NCBI GenBank assembly: GCA_034190875.2
Contig: CM067357.1
Coordinates: 15,153,327-15,217,326 of the forward strand
DNA from: Urechis unicinctus
Taxonomy: Eukaryota > Annelida > Polychaeta > Xenopneusta > Urechidae
Length of the DNA stretch: 64,000 nucleotides
Reading direction: 5' to 3'
Of the stretch, positions 43,470-55,717 are shown in pieces. The notes below the pieces were generated by a model. The model worked only from the letters and a program-made list of their open reading frames with translations. It did not search any database and was not told the origin of the DNA. Made by a program: the position numbers and the translations under genes. Position 1 is the stretch's first letter, and the number at the start of each line of letters is the position of its first letter.

Positions 43470-46400
43470 TTGCTTTGGAATTTTACCAGTCCTTTCTCAG
43501 TTCCTTCACAGAAGCATATCTTCAATAATAGTCACCTAAAATTATGGTCATGGAACTGTAGAGGAATCTCACAACACTCTGATGAACTTTTACAAATTTT
43601 AAATACCGTTAACCCCACACCAAACATCATTTGTCTCCAAGAAACTTTTTTAAAACCAACACAAAATTTTGAAATTCCAGGTTTTAACATAATACGTAAA
43701 GACAGAACTATATCTCAAGGTGGAGGCCTTCTGATTGCTATCGATAAAATATTCCTTTTTCTGTTTTCGTCATATAAATTCTGTTCTAGAAAATATCACA
43801 ATACAGATAAATATTAAAGAACCAAATTTTTCACATTACAAACTTATATGACAATAATCCTTCAATATCCACCCCACAATATCACCTTTTTAGACTTAAA
43901 TAAACACATCATTCTTGGGGATTTCAATGCGCATCATCCTTTCTGGAACCATAACAAAGCAAACTCTAAAGGAAAAACTCTATTCAAAATTATACAAGAT
44001 AACAACATCACACTACATAATGACTCTTCTCCAACACATTTTTGTAAAACTGTTCGAAACATACTGGATTTAATTTTTCATCATCAGACATTTCCCATTG
44101 TTTTAATTTCAAAAATTTTCATACTTTCTTGGGTAGCGACCACTCTATTATTAGTCTAAGCAATATCAAAAATGCCAAATCTCCCATCAACATCACAAAT
44201 CCCAACTGGAACTTTAAAAAAGCCAACTGGCAACTTTTCAAAAATTCTTGCTCAACACTAATTAATAACTCAATCATCAACTTGAATCCAATAATATCAT
44301 ACAATAATTTGGAAAAATACTTAATTCAAGCAGCCAAAATATCCATCCCTCTTCATAAACCAAAATCAATAAACAGGAAAACCCACCCTTGGTGGACAAA
44401 CCAATGCACTGAAAGTGCAAAACAAGAAACAGAGCCCGCAATAAATTTTTTCACAAAACTCAAAAACTTTATCCATTTTAAAAAAATTAAGAGCAAAGGC
44501 TAAACATACATTAAAAAAAGCAAAATCAGAATACTGGGAAAAACATTGTGAAATTTAAATATTCCCAACACTAAAAACCTTTGGAACACCGTCAAAAAAT
44601 ACAGGGCAAACAAACAAACATCCATCATACCTCCTCTACTAAACAAAATAGTAATAAATATACTGAAACAAATGATGAAATAGCAGAAACATTAGGAACT
44701 CACTTTTCAAATATCAATTCGCCAACCGCTCAATCCCAAAAAATTTTGCACCAACTAAGCCGGATACTCCAAATAACATTTTAAATACACCTTTTTTTTC
44801 CATCCAAGAATTAAAAAACGCCTTAAAAAAAAAAAAACACTTCTCCAGGAGAAGATAAATTAAGCTACTCTTTTTTTGAACATCTACCAACAAACTCCCT
44901 CAACATAGTTCTCGAAATATTCAATCAACTCTTCTCTCATTCTATAGTACCAAAACAATGGAAATCTGCAATAGTATGCCCCATCCTCAAACCAAATCAA
45001 CCTTCTTCTTCACCATCATCATACAGACCCATCAGCCTCACTTCTGTCGCATCTAAAATTTTCGAAACAATAATCAAAAACAGACTACAATGGCATTTAG
45101 AAAAAAATAACTTATTAAATTTCAGACAAACAGCTTTCAGACCTCATCACAGCACAATAGATAACATCACCATCTTAGCCAATGATATATTAAACTCTCT
45201 CAATAACCACAAAATCACTCATGTTATCTTCCTTGATATATCAGAACCATATGACTCAGCAAATCAAGAAATTATTTTAAATAAAGCAAAATCTTTAGGA
45301 ATTAATGGCAATTGTCACTCATGGCTCACAAATTTTATCTCACTTACAGATCAATTAAAGTTAAAGGTCAATGGAACACTATCATCCTCCTTCCAAATTA
45401 AAAAAGGTGTGCCTCAAGGAAGTGTCATATCCCCTCTACTTTACAACATCTATACTAATGACATTCCCCTCCCTCCCACAGCATCAATATATGCAGATGA
45501 CATAACAGTGTGGACATCCGGCAAACCCTCAAACAACCTCATTAAAGTTATCCAAGGTCATATCAATAAAATAAACATATGGGCCAAAAACTCGGGAATT
45601 TCTTTTTCTTCGCAAAAAGCTAAAGCTATTACTTTCTCCAGACTTCATTCTCACTTTGAACCCAAAATTCCTCTAAATAATCAAAGCATTCCATATTATA
45701 AAACAGTAAAATACCTGGGCATAATTTTTCAAAACAAACTTTCATGGAAAGACCACATAGAACATATAACAACCAAATGTCAAAAAATTTCTAATATCAT
45801 CAGAATCATCAGTGGGACGTCATGTGGAGCTAATAAATCATCGTTATGTAAAATTCATTCATCTCATTCACTTCAATATATCATGTATGGATGTACCACC
45901 TTATCCTCAGCTCCGTCATACCTAATAAATAATTTAGAAAAAGCACAATCATCCATTTTAAGGTCGATCACCAAAACACACAAATCCTCATCTATCAAAG
46001 CACTTCAAGTTATTACAGGCTTCCTACCAATAAATCTTCAAATCCAAAAATATATACTCAAATATGCAGTTCGATCAAAAACTTTCAATCTACCTACAAA
46101 ACACATTTTTGAAGAGAACTGGTATACGAACAGTTCTCTTTCTACAAACGCACTCAACCTTTTTACAAGCTCCTTTTTAGAAGAATACCCTACACTTTCT
46201 ATACAAAAAATAAATCCCATTCCTCCATGGTTCAATACTTCTCCTCAAATAAATATAGAACTTACAAAACATACAGATAAAAACAATCCAACACTAATAA
46301 AAAATACAACTCTTCAACTTATTGAATCACTCCCTTCCTCATCCACTAAAATATATACAGATGGATCCAAAACTTTCAACAGCACATCTTTCGCCATAAA

Positions 46401-47100
46401 CATACCTCATCTAAAATATTCAAAAGGAACTAAAATACCCAACTTTCTATCAATATATGCTGCAGAAGCACTTGCTATCATAAATCTTTAATTTTTGCAA
46501 TAGACACGAACCTCCAAAACCCAACAATACTCACAGATTCTTTATCAGTACTAAAATCTATAAACACAAACAATGACAACAAATACATTAACGAAATTTC
46601 CATGCTCACAAAAGTGCTACAAAACCAAAACCAAAATGTAACTCTGATTTGGATCCCATCTCATATAGGAATTATAGGCAATGAAACTGCAGATAAAACT
46701 GCAAAAAAAGCACATTCCAATACACATACCGAAAACATACCCATAGACAATGCCTCTTTAAACCTCATCATAAACTCTTTTATTAAAAACAAATGGCAAG
46801 AAGCATGGAACTCATCACAAAATCAACTATATGAAATTCAACCTACAGTTAAATTTTATCCATCCATATTCAACAACAATAAATACTTAGACTTTTTACT
46901 TACCACAATAGCAATAAATAATCCTCCTTTAAACTCATATCTAGCACTTACAAATTCAGATATTAAACCCAAATTGCAATCTTTGCAATAATACTGAAAC
47001 ATCAAAACATTTTTTCTTTAATTGTTCAAAATTCAACAACCAAAGAAATCTCTTAGTAAATAAACTAAAATCAAATAACCATACAAATTAAAAACCTTTT
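43470..47100 (+). pseudogene. LINE ORF2: endonuclease, RT, RNase H (several breaks)
   Basis: APE-type endonuclease: SWNCRGIS near 43547 (Asn), IICLQETFL near 43628 (Glu), ILGDFNAHHPFW near 43911, SDHS near 44131 (His), with frame breaks between pieces. RT: SSYRPISLTSVASK near 45020, DISEPYDSA near 45235 (the usual K before AYD is altered), KGVPQGSVISPLLYN near 45404, YADD near 45490. RNase H: YTDGSK near 46352 and SHIGIIGNETADKTAKK near 46656; the RNase H is split by a frame change near 46490. A run of ten or more A near 44827 breaks the frame ahead of RT. The catalytic residues survive, but the breaks make it inactive. Confidence 0.85.
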
Positions 47101-47583
47101 CCATCCACAAATTTTAAACACAACTATAAAGTACATTATAGCAACTAAAAGATTCCTTAAAATCTAATACAGTCAAATTTCTATTTTTATTTTTTTGGTT
47201 TAGTCTTTTTCCATTTTTATTCATCAAAATTCACCAAAAGCACTAAATAGTATATCTCTTCTATCCTTCCCTAGTGCATACTATCAGGATATCCAACAGC
47301 AATGTTTGGACTCTTTTGGGCCTCTTTACCTCTTATCTTTACGCTGGAGCAGCCCCCAGCGGCAGAAGCCTTCTCAAATGCATTTCTTCTCCTTATATCT
47401 TTTAGGTGCACATCATTGAATCATTGAAACTCACATTAGTAATATTATGAAAACAGATTTGAAATAATATATTATAAAGTTATACCTATACATTAAGAAA
47501 ATTTTAACAACCTTCTTGCCAGTCGCACATGGTCTCTGTTACTATAAGCGACTCTAATTCCGATTTCAACAACAACAACAATA

Positions 47584-47860
47584 CGCAGGATGCCGTACAT
47601 GGCCTCTGTTGCCACAAACGGCTCAAAGCTAGAGACAACGAACGAACGTACGCGGGATCAGTTGTGTGCCGACACTCTGCCACTTACCTCAACCGACACT
47701 TGTGTATTGTCCTCTGCTGCCACACGAACTCCACGTAAACTGTAAGTACAGGTTTAACTTTTAGAAGACTTTTACGTATATACCTTGTCTTCTTCCACAC
47801 AGCGCTATATTATTGACACTATATTATCAAAGCAGTTGCACCTTATATTAGCAAAGCAAA
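47584..47860 (+). mobile_element. LTR-like fragment of family F
   Basis: ttgtgtgccgacactctgcc, ctcaaccgacactt, acgaactccacgt and aactgtaagtacagg form an ordered block that recurs at 52590-52805 and 55310-55500. Its position after the integrase parts of the family suggests an LTR. Fragment; broken. Confidence 0.5.
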
Positions 47861-48109
47861 CCTAAAATTAAAAAGGACAACAACTCTGCTTGAACGGTCA
47901 CGTACATAGCTTTTGGAGGCAGTGCCCGATGTCCAATTGTGACACCCTGATGAACACCGTTATTGTACTCTTGAACTTGAACGTTATACACTTACTGTCT
48001 GAATGAGTCAGATATGGCGAGGTTATCCAAATAGTGAATTGTTTTGTGTCTGAAAATTCATCGACCACTCGCATATTGTCACTTAGTTTTTAGCCCCTTT
48101 GACACTTTG

Positions 48110-48255
48110 TATTGTGCCATTGAATACAATGTTAAACAATGAACGTTTTGATTAAGTCTTGTCATTACGTTTAGTTGAGAATCATGTCAAGAATAGCCGA
48201 GCCTCGAGGTATAGTATGAAACTATACCAAATTGTGATGAATTTGAACGATGTCG
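48110..48255 (+). repeat. Dispersed repeat R3, shortened copy
   Basis: gattgtgccattgaat-like start (48111) and tttgttgagaatcatg-like end (48174-48190) correspond to the two outer parts of 57100-57860, with the ~650 bp between them missing. Non-coding. Confidence 0.5.
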
Positions 48256-48504
48256 ACCCATCATCAAGCGTTTTGTTAAGCTTTTAATATATGGCTTAAT
48301 CGGTCAATTTGAAGTCAGAGCTTGCAACGAAGGGATATCCGTGCGACATAAATCAGATGGCTGCCTTTCTGTACGCCTTCAATGTAAAATAACCACATAT
48401 TAATTAACATCCGTTAATTAATCGCAATAATCAAAGTCTGAAGAGTGTATCTTAATGTTAACACAATCTTATCCTTGAATTACACAGAAAATAGTGCTTA
48501 CATT

Positions 48505-49525
48505 GCACACACAGATTTTACCCGGCATGAAAGTTGGATTACTAAAGAGAAATATTTGGTATATGGTAGTGATCTTTCGCCCGTGAGGTGACGCGTGACA
48601 GCTATGTTGTTTTCACTGCGTCAACTTGTCAGTGTTGCCTGATTAGCTCTCGAATGTCAGTCGTGGGCTTTAATTGAGACATATTGATTCGAGACTTGGC
48701 TCCTGGCTACCGACGGAACAACACGGGAGAAAACCCACATGAAGTAACAGATAAAGGCTTAGAAACAATGCACCCTTATGACATCACACGCACCAATGCT
48801 GGTGGTGGCAATCATCATTTTCCCGATGTTCACATCATCACCTCTGTTGGCTTCTTCACAATTACCGTCCAAATCTCGCCTCCACGCCCCTCAATCACGA
48901 CCCGAGAAGCCGGGCTTGTTATCAGCCATTCATCATCCTGAAATAATTACCAAGCCAACCATACGGATTACGGACAAAACCCCAGGTTTAGTTCCACAAT
49001 GTTCCATCTATTACAACTACCCCTTCTCTCGTTGGAAGGCCGATCGGGAGACTAAATCCGTATACACACCCTGTATGCAGCCTGCTTATACGCCTCCTCA
49101 AATATGGAATCGTACTTACACTAACAGGCAAGAGGCAGATATGCTGCTCAAACGCGAGCTGAACTATAGCATTGCTAACTATGTTCTGTATCATATATTG
49201 ACGTCACAGAAATCGAAGCCTCATAAAACAATGGCACAATTAGATATCATTCAGAACATCAAGGAACACTTCCTCAAAATACATCACTGATGCGCCTCTA
49301 CGGAGGCATATGGGATTTCAGTCATGCCGCCGCGTTATGCTTGGATCGGGATGATCAGGGACATGATCAGTTATATACACACGTGTAAATCCTGACATAC
49401 ATACAGATAAGACAACCTCATTCATGCGTTGGTCCCTTATTAAGGATCACATGTTAGATTGCAATTCCGACACACACAGCTGTCACTGAGGGTCGCGTGT
49501 TTGCACTTCAGTGCGACCTTAATGA
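48505..49525 (+). mobile_element. LTR-retroelement fossil fragment, family F, copy 2
   Basis: Same ordered blocks as copy 1, including the integrase zinc-binding region (LKIHH-type segment near 49275) and the ggatcgggatgat block. It breaks off at 49528 where a second element is inserted, and the family's LTR-like block resumes at 52505. Broken and old. Confidence 0.6.
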
Positions 49526-49528
49526 TTC

Positions 49529-51855
49529 TTTCACCCCCCAACAAACGCATACATGCACGCATGCACTTGCGAACACATACACACACCACCTCTCCTCCTT
49601 TCCCCCCCCCCCCCCCCCCCCCCCCAACCAACCCGGCAACACCCCAAAAGTTAAAGTTAGATTTACAACCTTTCGGCCACTCGAGACATGAACACTAAAC
49701 CAATTTAGGCAAATGAAATTCATCCCCTTTTCACTCGTACCAGATTAATTGTTGCCCAATTTACATAAACCTTTAGAATCCCTTTTAAGTTCCGTACGGG
49801 TCAGTTTCCAAATTATATAGTCCTTAACCGAACCCACTCCTTTGATGTCCCGTCAATTCCCTTAACAATTAATTTAGACCCGTTTGATCTCCAATTAAGG
49901 CTCCGAATGACACCAAGCCCCGGTTTAACCAATCACAGCTCACCACATCAAGCCACCCGCACCTTCACTAAAAATACGACAGCATCAGACACACAAGATT
50001 CATTTCACACTTTTATCTTCAACATCATTCTCAAAGCGACAACAAGAAACCGAACAAGAACCCGAACGTGCCAGTAAGCAGAGACAAATAAAGGCAATAG
50101 AAATTCGTATAAAGTCTCGGGTATTTCTAGCAGGACTTCAACCCTCAGATACCTGCAAATCACGTCGACGACCAACGAATAATCGTCTCTCGTACCTCAT
50201 CACTTCTCGACGAAAACATATGACCCAACCGGTCATAATTGGTGGAGAATTCGCGGTTTGACCACTTTCCAGCTGGTCAACACAACTATCGTAATCCCCG
50301 GTTTTAATTGGCGAAGAGTCCGGCCCGATCACGTTTAGGCTGATCATCAAAGTTCCCCGCAAACGGCGCGACATTTTCATCGACCCCCGTAGAAGTGTAT
50401 CTGCAGTTTTGAAACGGAGCAGCCCAGTCCGTCTTACAACATTTGTCACCCGCCCTCACCCCATCTCTAAGCATGGAGTGGTACATGCACGAGAAAAAGA
50501 ATTCCGCTCGCCGAGAAAATGGAATTCAAGTCGCCACATTAGACAATGCAAACGCAAGAATGACACTCCAGTGACGAGGAAGCCAAACGATGCCTACAGG
50601 ATGACGAAAAGCAAGGAATCACGGACACAGAGACAAGCAAATCGAAGGTTTTTTCTGTATTTTGTATTTTATTGACAGTAAATGTAATGCTTTGCTATGT
50701 GATTGATATATTTTTTAGAAGCTTCTGATTGTATACTCCGATATGAAAATCTCTAAATATAATGAAAAAAATATGAATTAATGTTAGATGAAAGAAGTAG
50801 GAGTAATGCGTGTACAGTTATCGACATTGATTTGATATGATTCCAAAAAAAAAGTGAATTCGAATTATTCACCTGTTAAATATAGTTCTTTTATATATAA
50901 TTAATTTCTTTTATTTATTGTGGATTACAATTATTAGTAATGTGAAGTAAATTATATATTTCTTCCATTGCGGGTCTTATCAGTAGTTATGTTGTTAACA
51001 AAATGTATCTTGTCATTTGGTCTAAGGGACCACCTTGAAAAAGTACACTGTAGAGCGACGGCTCAGAATGATTTAATGTTTTTAATGTATTGTCAATGAA
51101 GACACACGATTATAGATGAAGATGAAACGAAATAATATAATGCAAGGTGACAAAGAGGTACCGTTAACACATGTTATTGTAATGATTTAAGTACAATTCA
51201 CAGTTTATGAGAGATTTTTTATTATATACTAGACAATTATTAATATGCTATTACTGTAACACCATACTATCAACCCTCTTTTTATTACTAGCAATTATTA
51301 CACTTTTGTAGCAGCATCCATTATGTTGTTTAAACACTCATGGCTTATAAATTAGTGTCAAACCGTTCGTGACACCTTGTAGGTATATTATGCCTAAATT
51401 TAGAAAAAAAATTGCGCAACCCTTTTTAGTTTACAGAAAACAATCGTGTCGCTTATCGGTTTATTTAGTTATAACATGACTGTAAACAATATATGTATCT
51501 GGAAGACATTGCTACCGTTTACAAATTTATTTGAAAATAGCTATATGTTCATCTGTGGTTTATAATTAACAACTTTACTATTTCAAGGCTATCTTTAGTT
51601 GAAAATGTATCTTTCACATTGCTATTGCATAATTGCGTCAAAAGTTATATCCAGATTCTATGTTGTATGTATATATTGTTATGTCTCTAATGTATGCTAC
51701 AGGCACGCCCAAACAAACACACACACAAATGTAAATCACAAGGACAGCGGTGTGTCCTTTTACAGAGGAAGGGCATATTTCACCCCCCAACAAACGCATA
51801 CATGCACGCATGCACTTGCGAAACACATACACACACACCACCTCTCCTCCTTTCC

Positions 51856-51891
<36 letters not shown>

Positions 51892-52504
51892 ACCAACCCG
51901 GCAACACCCCAAAAGTTAAAGTTAGATTTACAACCTTTCGGCCACTCGAGACATGAACACTAAACCAATTTAAGCAAATGAAATTCATCCCTTTTCACTC
52001 GTACCAGATTAATTGTTGCCCAATTTACATAAACCTTTAGAATCCCTTTTAAGTTCCGTACGGGTCAGTTTCCAAATTATATAGTCCTTAACCGAACCCA
52101 CTCCTTTGATGTCCCGTCAATTCCCTTAACAATTAATTTAGACCCGTTTGATCTCCAATTAAGGCTCCGAATGACACCAAGCCCCGGTTTAACCAATCAC
52201 AGCTCACCACATCAAGCCACCCGCACCTTCACTAAAAATACGACAGCATCAGACACACAAGATTCATTTCACACTTTTATCTTCAACATCATTCTCAAAG
52301 CGACAACAAGAAACCGAACAAGAACCCGAACGTGCCAGTAAGCAGAGACAAATAAAGGCAATAGAAATTCGTATAAAGTCTCGGGTATTTCTAGCAGGAC
52401 TTCAACCCTCAGATACCTGCAAATCACGTCGACGACCAACGAATAATCGTCTCTCGTACCTCATCACTTCTCGACGAAAACATATGACCCAACCGGTCAT
52501 AATT
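49529..52504 (+). mobile_element. Nested element with ~720-bp direct terminal repeats, LTR-like
   Basis: Terminal repeats 49529-50244 and 51779-52504 are nearly identical apart from the length of a poly-C run, so the insertion is young. Each runs from a caccccccaacaaacgc start to an accggtcataatt end. Directly after the left repeat comes tggtggagaattcgcgg, which is placed and shaped like a tRNA primer-binding site. The ~1.53-kb interior has no RT, integrase or other retroelement domain, so it looks like a non-autonomous LTR-type (LARD/TRIM-like) element. The ends are not the usual TG..CA. It sits inside retroelement family F. A diverged piece of the same repeat lies at 63384-63516. Confidence 0.6.
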
Positions 52505-52810
52505 CACCTCGCCACCGTTTATCAAAGTCCCTCATTAAAGGCAGCATCTATGGACTACGCTCCACAGTGACATGCAACCTTTGACGCTGGTCTACGCGTG
52601 ATTAGTTGTGTGCCGACACTCTACCATTGCCTCAACCGACACTAATTCTCTCGATCCTCTGCTGCGCACGAAATCCACGTATATATCGTAAGTACAGGTT
52701 AAACTAAGTTGCACCTGTAAAACTATTCGAATACGCTTACCTTGTCGCGGCTTGTGATCTTCCACACGATGCAAACTTGACACTATAATATCATAACAGG
52801 TGCACAAGCC
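52505..52810 (+). mobile_element. LTR-like fragment of family F, right of the nested insertion
   Basis: Matches 55240-55500 and 47650-47860 in order (atcaaagtccc, attaaaggca, tgacgctggtctacgcgtg, cgacactctacc, gtaagtacagg). It continues the family F copy broken at 49528. Confidence 0.55.
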
Positions 52811-53204
52811 GTGCATGACGGGAATATTAATATATACCGCCGTGCGCGAGGCGCTGTACGTCGTGTGGTGAGCGTTTTATTTCTAGTGTCCATAGGTTCT
52901 CATCAATGTTGTGTACTTACGTATCTTACTTTCGTTCACGGCAACCCCATTCTTGGAAATATGACGTACGATGTACGATGGGGTATGCTTATGATATGAT
53001 ACGACGAGTACGGGTTTCGAGGTCCCGGGGCACACCCCTGCTTAGGACAAGGTCTAGTGCCCCCTTCGGGATGCTGGTATTCCTTAAGTGTTATCTTTTT
53101 TAATTGTCAATGCGATATCGTTGGTTACAAATCCCCCCTCTAAGGTAGGTATTGCCAAAAGGTAGTCATTGACATACTGACAAGTACTCAAAAAATTACG
53201 CAAG

Positions 53205-53340
53205 AATAGACCCCTTCGGAGTTCCGACTGCGCATGCGCCGATGTGCGGGGTCAAAGGTGAATTCGGGAAAACTCTTGCCTGGCGCGAGCGCCGCGCACT
53301 GCGAGTCCGCGAGGCAGGCAGCGTCCGCGATCGTTGAATT
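53205..53340. promoter_or_regulatory. CpG-rich stretch with NRF1-like site
   Basis: A GC- and CpG-rich island in AT-rich surroundings, containing TGCGCATGCGCC (53229-53240), which fits the palindromic NRF1 consensus, plus gcgcgagcgccgcgc and gtccgcgag. Such islands often mark broadly active promoters. No transcript can be assigned: a minus-strand frame (53188-53475) crosses it without a known domain, and the THAP-like start on the plus strand is 660 bases away. Confidence 0.35.
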
Positions 53341-53469
53341 TTTCTTTGTAATTAGGTAATTAACTAATACATGTACATAATAAAGATGCATGTAACAATA
53401 TTCACTAAGTTTACTTGATCTCCAGCCTTTCAAATAAAGCTGTTTTGAATTAATAAACTGAGCGTTTTG

Positions 53470-53620
53470 AGTCAATCACCTGAGGTCTTGAAAACTAATA
53501 TATCAAACGTCAAAACCGTTGCTTCTCCAGTCCTGGCCGTCTGGTTGAGTTGATCACAAGTCTTGAAAGCTTATATGTTGAACGTCAAAACCGTTCCTGT
53601 TCCCGTCCTTGCACAAAGGC
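53470..53620 (+). repeat. Two-unit tandem duplication
   Basis: Two ~75-85 bp units, each with a gag-t-atcac start, gtcttgaaa, and cgtcaaaaccgtt. Non-coding; nothing else noted. Confidence 0.6.
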
Positions 53621-53899
53621 GTGTGTCACTTTGACGTACCACCTCAAAATAAAGCTCCAAATACTGTTACAGCTGCGGTTAAAGACGTAACACCTTACAA
53701 ACTGTACAATGAAATATACTTTTGCATACAGCGTAATGCAGTCCTTTGATGTTCATTGAGACGCTCTGACCTACCAGCTGAGAGAATATAATCAGCACCA
53801 AATAACACTAAATCATTCCACTCCAACTCCACATCTGGTGTGCTTTTATACAAGACAATTCTGAAGTACGCAAGTCAAGTGATCAACCATAACTAGAAA

Positions 53900-54013
53900 A
53901 TGGGTCGAATTCGCGCGATAGTTGGTTGTGGCAACAGCAATTATCGACTAACTCGTTGGAAGAAAACATTTTGTGAAAGCCATCAATGTAATTATGGGTC
54001 GGCTGCAGCATAG
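53900..54013 (+). CDS. Possible THAP-like zinc-finger start, short
   Basis: ATG at 53900 opens 37 codons: MGRIRAIVGCGNSNYRL, then W, FC and H spaced as in a C2CH (THAP-like) finger (VGCGN, W, C-x2-H). THAP domains bind DNA in transcription factors and in P-element-type transposases. The frame ends at TAG (54011-54013) before the remaining Cys/His and the AVPTIF-like box, so only the front of a domain is present, either a first exon or a broken copy. The spacing is suggestive only; other short Cys-rich peptides would look the same. Confidence 0.25.
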   Translation: MGRIRAIVGCGNSNYRLTRWKKTFCESHQCNYGSAAA

Positions 54014-54366
54014 AGGGTCAGGAAGTCAATTTCCCAGATCCCAACACACTTTCTGCATGGCAGGCCGACAGGTCCGCTACGGCGCAAGTAAACCTGGGCA
54101 TTGTTGTTTCCGCGCAGTCTATATAGCCTATAGAAAGATATTCTTAAACAATTTCTCCAAAATAACACCGATATCAAACGTAAAACGACGAATATTCACC
54201 ACAGCTTAAATCTCTACGTTCCGCGTCGTGTATTGCCTTTGTGTTTTGGAATAACATGCCCCCGTTTCCGGTGAATAATCAGTATCGCCGCCCGGCGGCC
54301 GCGACGGCGATCCGACAATGTGAAGGCCCCTATCAACAGACGACAGAACGAGTAAGGACATAAACT

Positions 54367-55500
54367 TTGGTCAAGTTCTACGATGTGTCATCTGTTATTC
54401 CATCCCTACTCACACGGGAAAGTGAATTGAATGACGAAACTACGCACGAGCCGTATTCACTATTCCCGCCTTTGCAGCGGGTAAATGATCTGCCTTCCAT
54501 CGTGATCACAATAAACTGGCCTCATTATTTTCAAATACAAAGGACAATTACGAGGTAGAAGCTCTATGTGCAGAAACTGATAAACGGCTAACAACCCACG
54601 CAAGAAGCAATGGGGACGCGAAAAGAGACGTAACACTTAATTTAGACAGCTTTCAGCCTCCTCAAATATGGCACCTACCTACTAACAAACACGTGACAGA
54701 TATGCTGCTCAAATGCGAGCAGAACTACATCACTGCTAATTATATTGACATCACCGGGATTAAAGAAACAATGGTACGGTTAGTTATCCCTCAGAAACTA
54801 ACGGAACACTTCCTCAAAATACATCACGATGCACCTGTACGAGGGTATCTAGATGCTTCGCGAATGATTTCAGTCATGCAGCTGCCCACAGGGATTTACA
54901 ATGGCCGGCTGGCCGCTTTCTTCTATGTAAAAGTTTATGTATACATAGAAGTTAGCGGCCGGCTGGCCAACGCAAATCCCTGTGCAGGCGTGTTATGCTA
55001 GATCGGGATGATCAGGGACATAAACGAATATGTACACACATATAAATTCTGACATCCACAGATGAAAGACCCTCTATCATGCGTCGGTCGGTTATCAAGA
55101 ATCACAGACTCGATTGCAATTCACACAAACAAAACTGTCTCCCAGGTGAAAAGCTGACATCCTGGTGTTTGCACTTCCCTGCGAGCTTATTCATTAAGCA
55201 TCCCTCCCCCCCCCCTCTCCTCCGGGACCACGCAACCGATAATCAAAGTCCCATATTAAAGGCAATCTGCATGGAATTCGCTCCATAGTGACATACATCT
55301 TTTGACGCTGGTCTACGCGTGCCCACACTCTGCCTCTAACCTCAACCGACACTTAGTCTCTCGATCTTCCTCTGCCGCACGAACTCCACGTTAACTGTAA
55401 GTACAGGTGAAACTATTAGTAGACTTTTACGTATATAGTATACCTTGACCGTTGTCTTCTAACACATAGCGCAAACTTGACACTGTATAACAGTTGCACA
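54367..55500 (+). mobile_element. LTR-retroelement fossil, family F, copy 3
   Basis: Begins with a readable piece (54367-54558), then the integrase zinc-binding region (54693-54860, LKIHHDAPVRGYLDASRM segment), the ggatcgggatgat-like block, and an LTR-like block (55240-55500). It holds an inserted hairpin MITE at 54882-54986 that copies 1 and 2 lack. Broken, with several interruptions. Confidence 0.6.
54882..54986. mobile_element. Small hairpin MITE, copy 2 (complete, with empty sites)
   Basis: 105 bp. Left end ctgcccacagggattt, right end aaatccctgtgcag; inner arms ggccggctggccgct and agcggccggctggcc; loop tatgtatacatag. Almost the whole element is one inverted repeat. Homologous positions at 41357 and 49330 read straight from tcatgc to the gcgtt block with no insert, so both are empty sites. 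No coding capacity. Confidence 0.8.
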
Positions 55501-55717
55501 CCCTCAGCCCCGGCACGCCCGCGGGCGTTATGTCCCGGCGATGGCATTTTATCCAGGGGGCGTTTTGATCATCGCATGATTTGACTGCATCTAGTGTATT
55601 AGTTCCTGCTGTCAAAAGATATGTTTTTCAAATAGTTTTATAAACTAGAAAAAGATCCGTTGAAAAATAATTGAATCAGTCACGCGAAGAAATTTACCAA
55701 TGAACGTTTATCGAAAG

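Larger units (their letters stand above)
41650..47530 (+). mobile_element. Nearly full-length two-ORF I/Nimb-like LINE
   Basis: Contains a 5' UTR with T-rich runs (41650-42223), ORF1 with zinc knuckles (42224-43446), ORF2 with endonuclease, RT and RNase H (about 43500-47100), and an AT-rich 3' UTR ending near an attgaatcattgaa repeat (47415-47430). The coding strand is strongly A-rich. ORF1 and ORF2 contain several frame breaks, so it is inactive. It interrupts a copy of retroelement family F; a ~55-bp sequence is found on both sides (41580-41633 and 47584-47642). Confidence 0.85.

Noticed and set aside
49440-49723. Poly-Gly and poly-Pro frames around the poly-C runs (also 51638-51988)
   Set aside because: Products of homopolymer C/G tracts in the nested element's terminal repeats.
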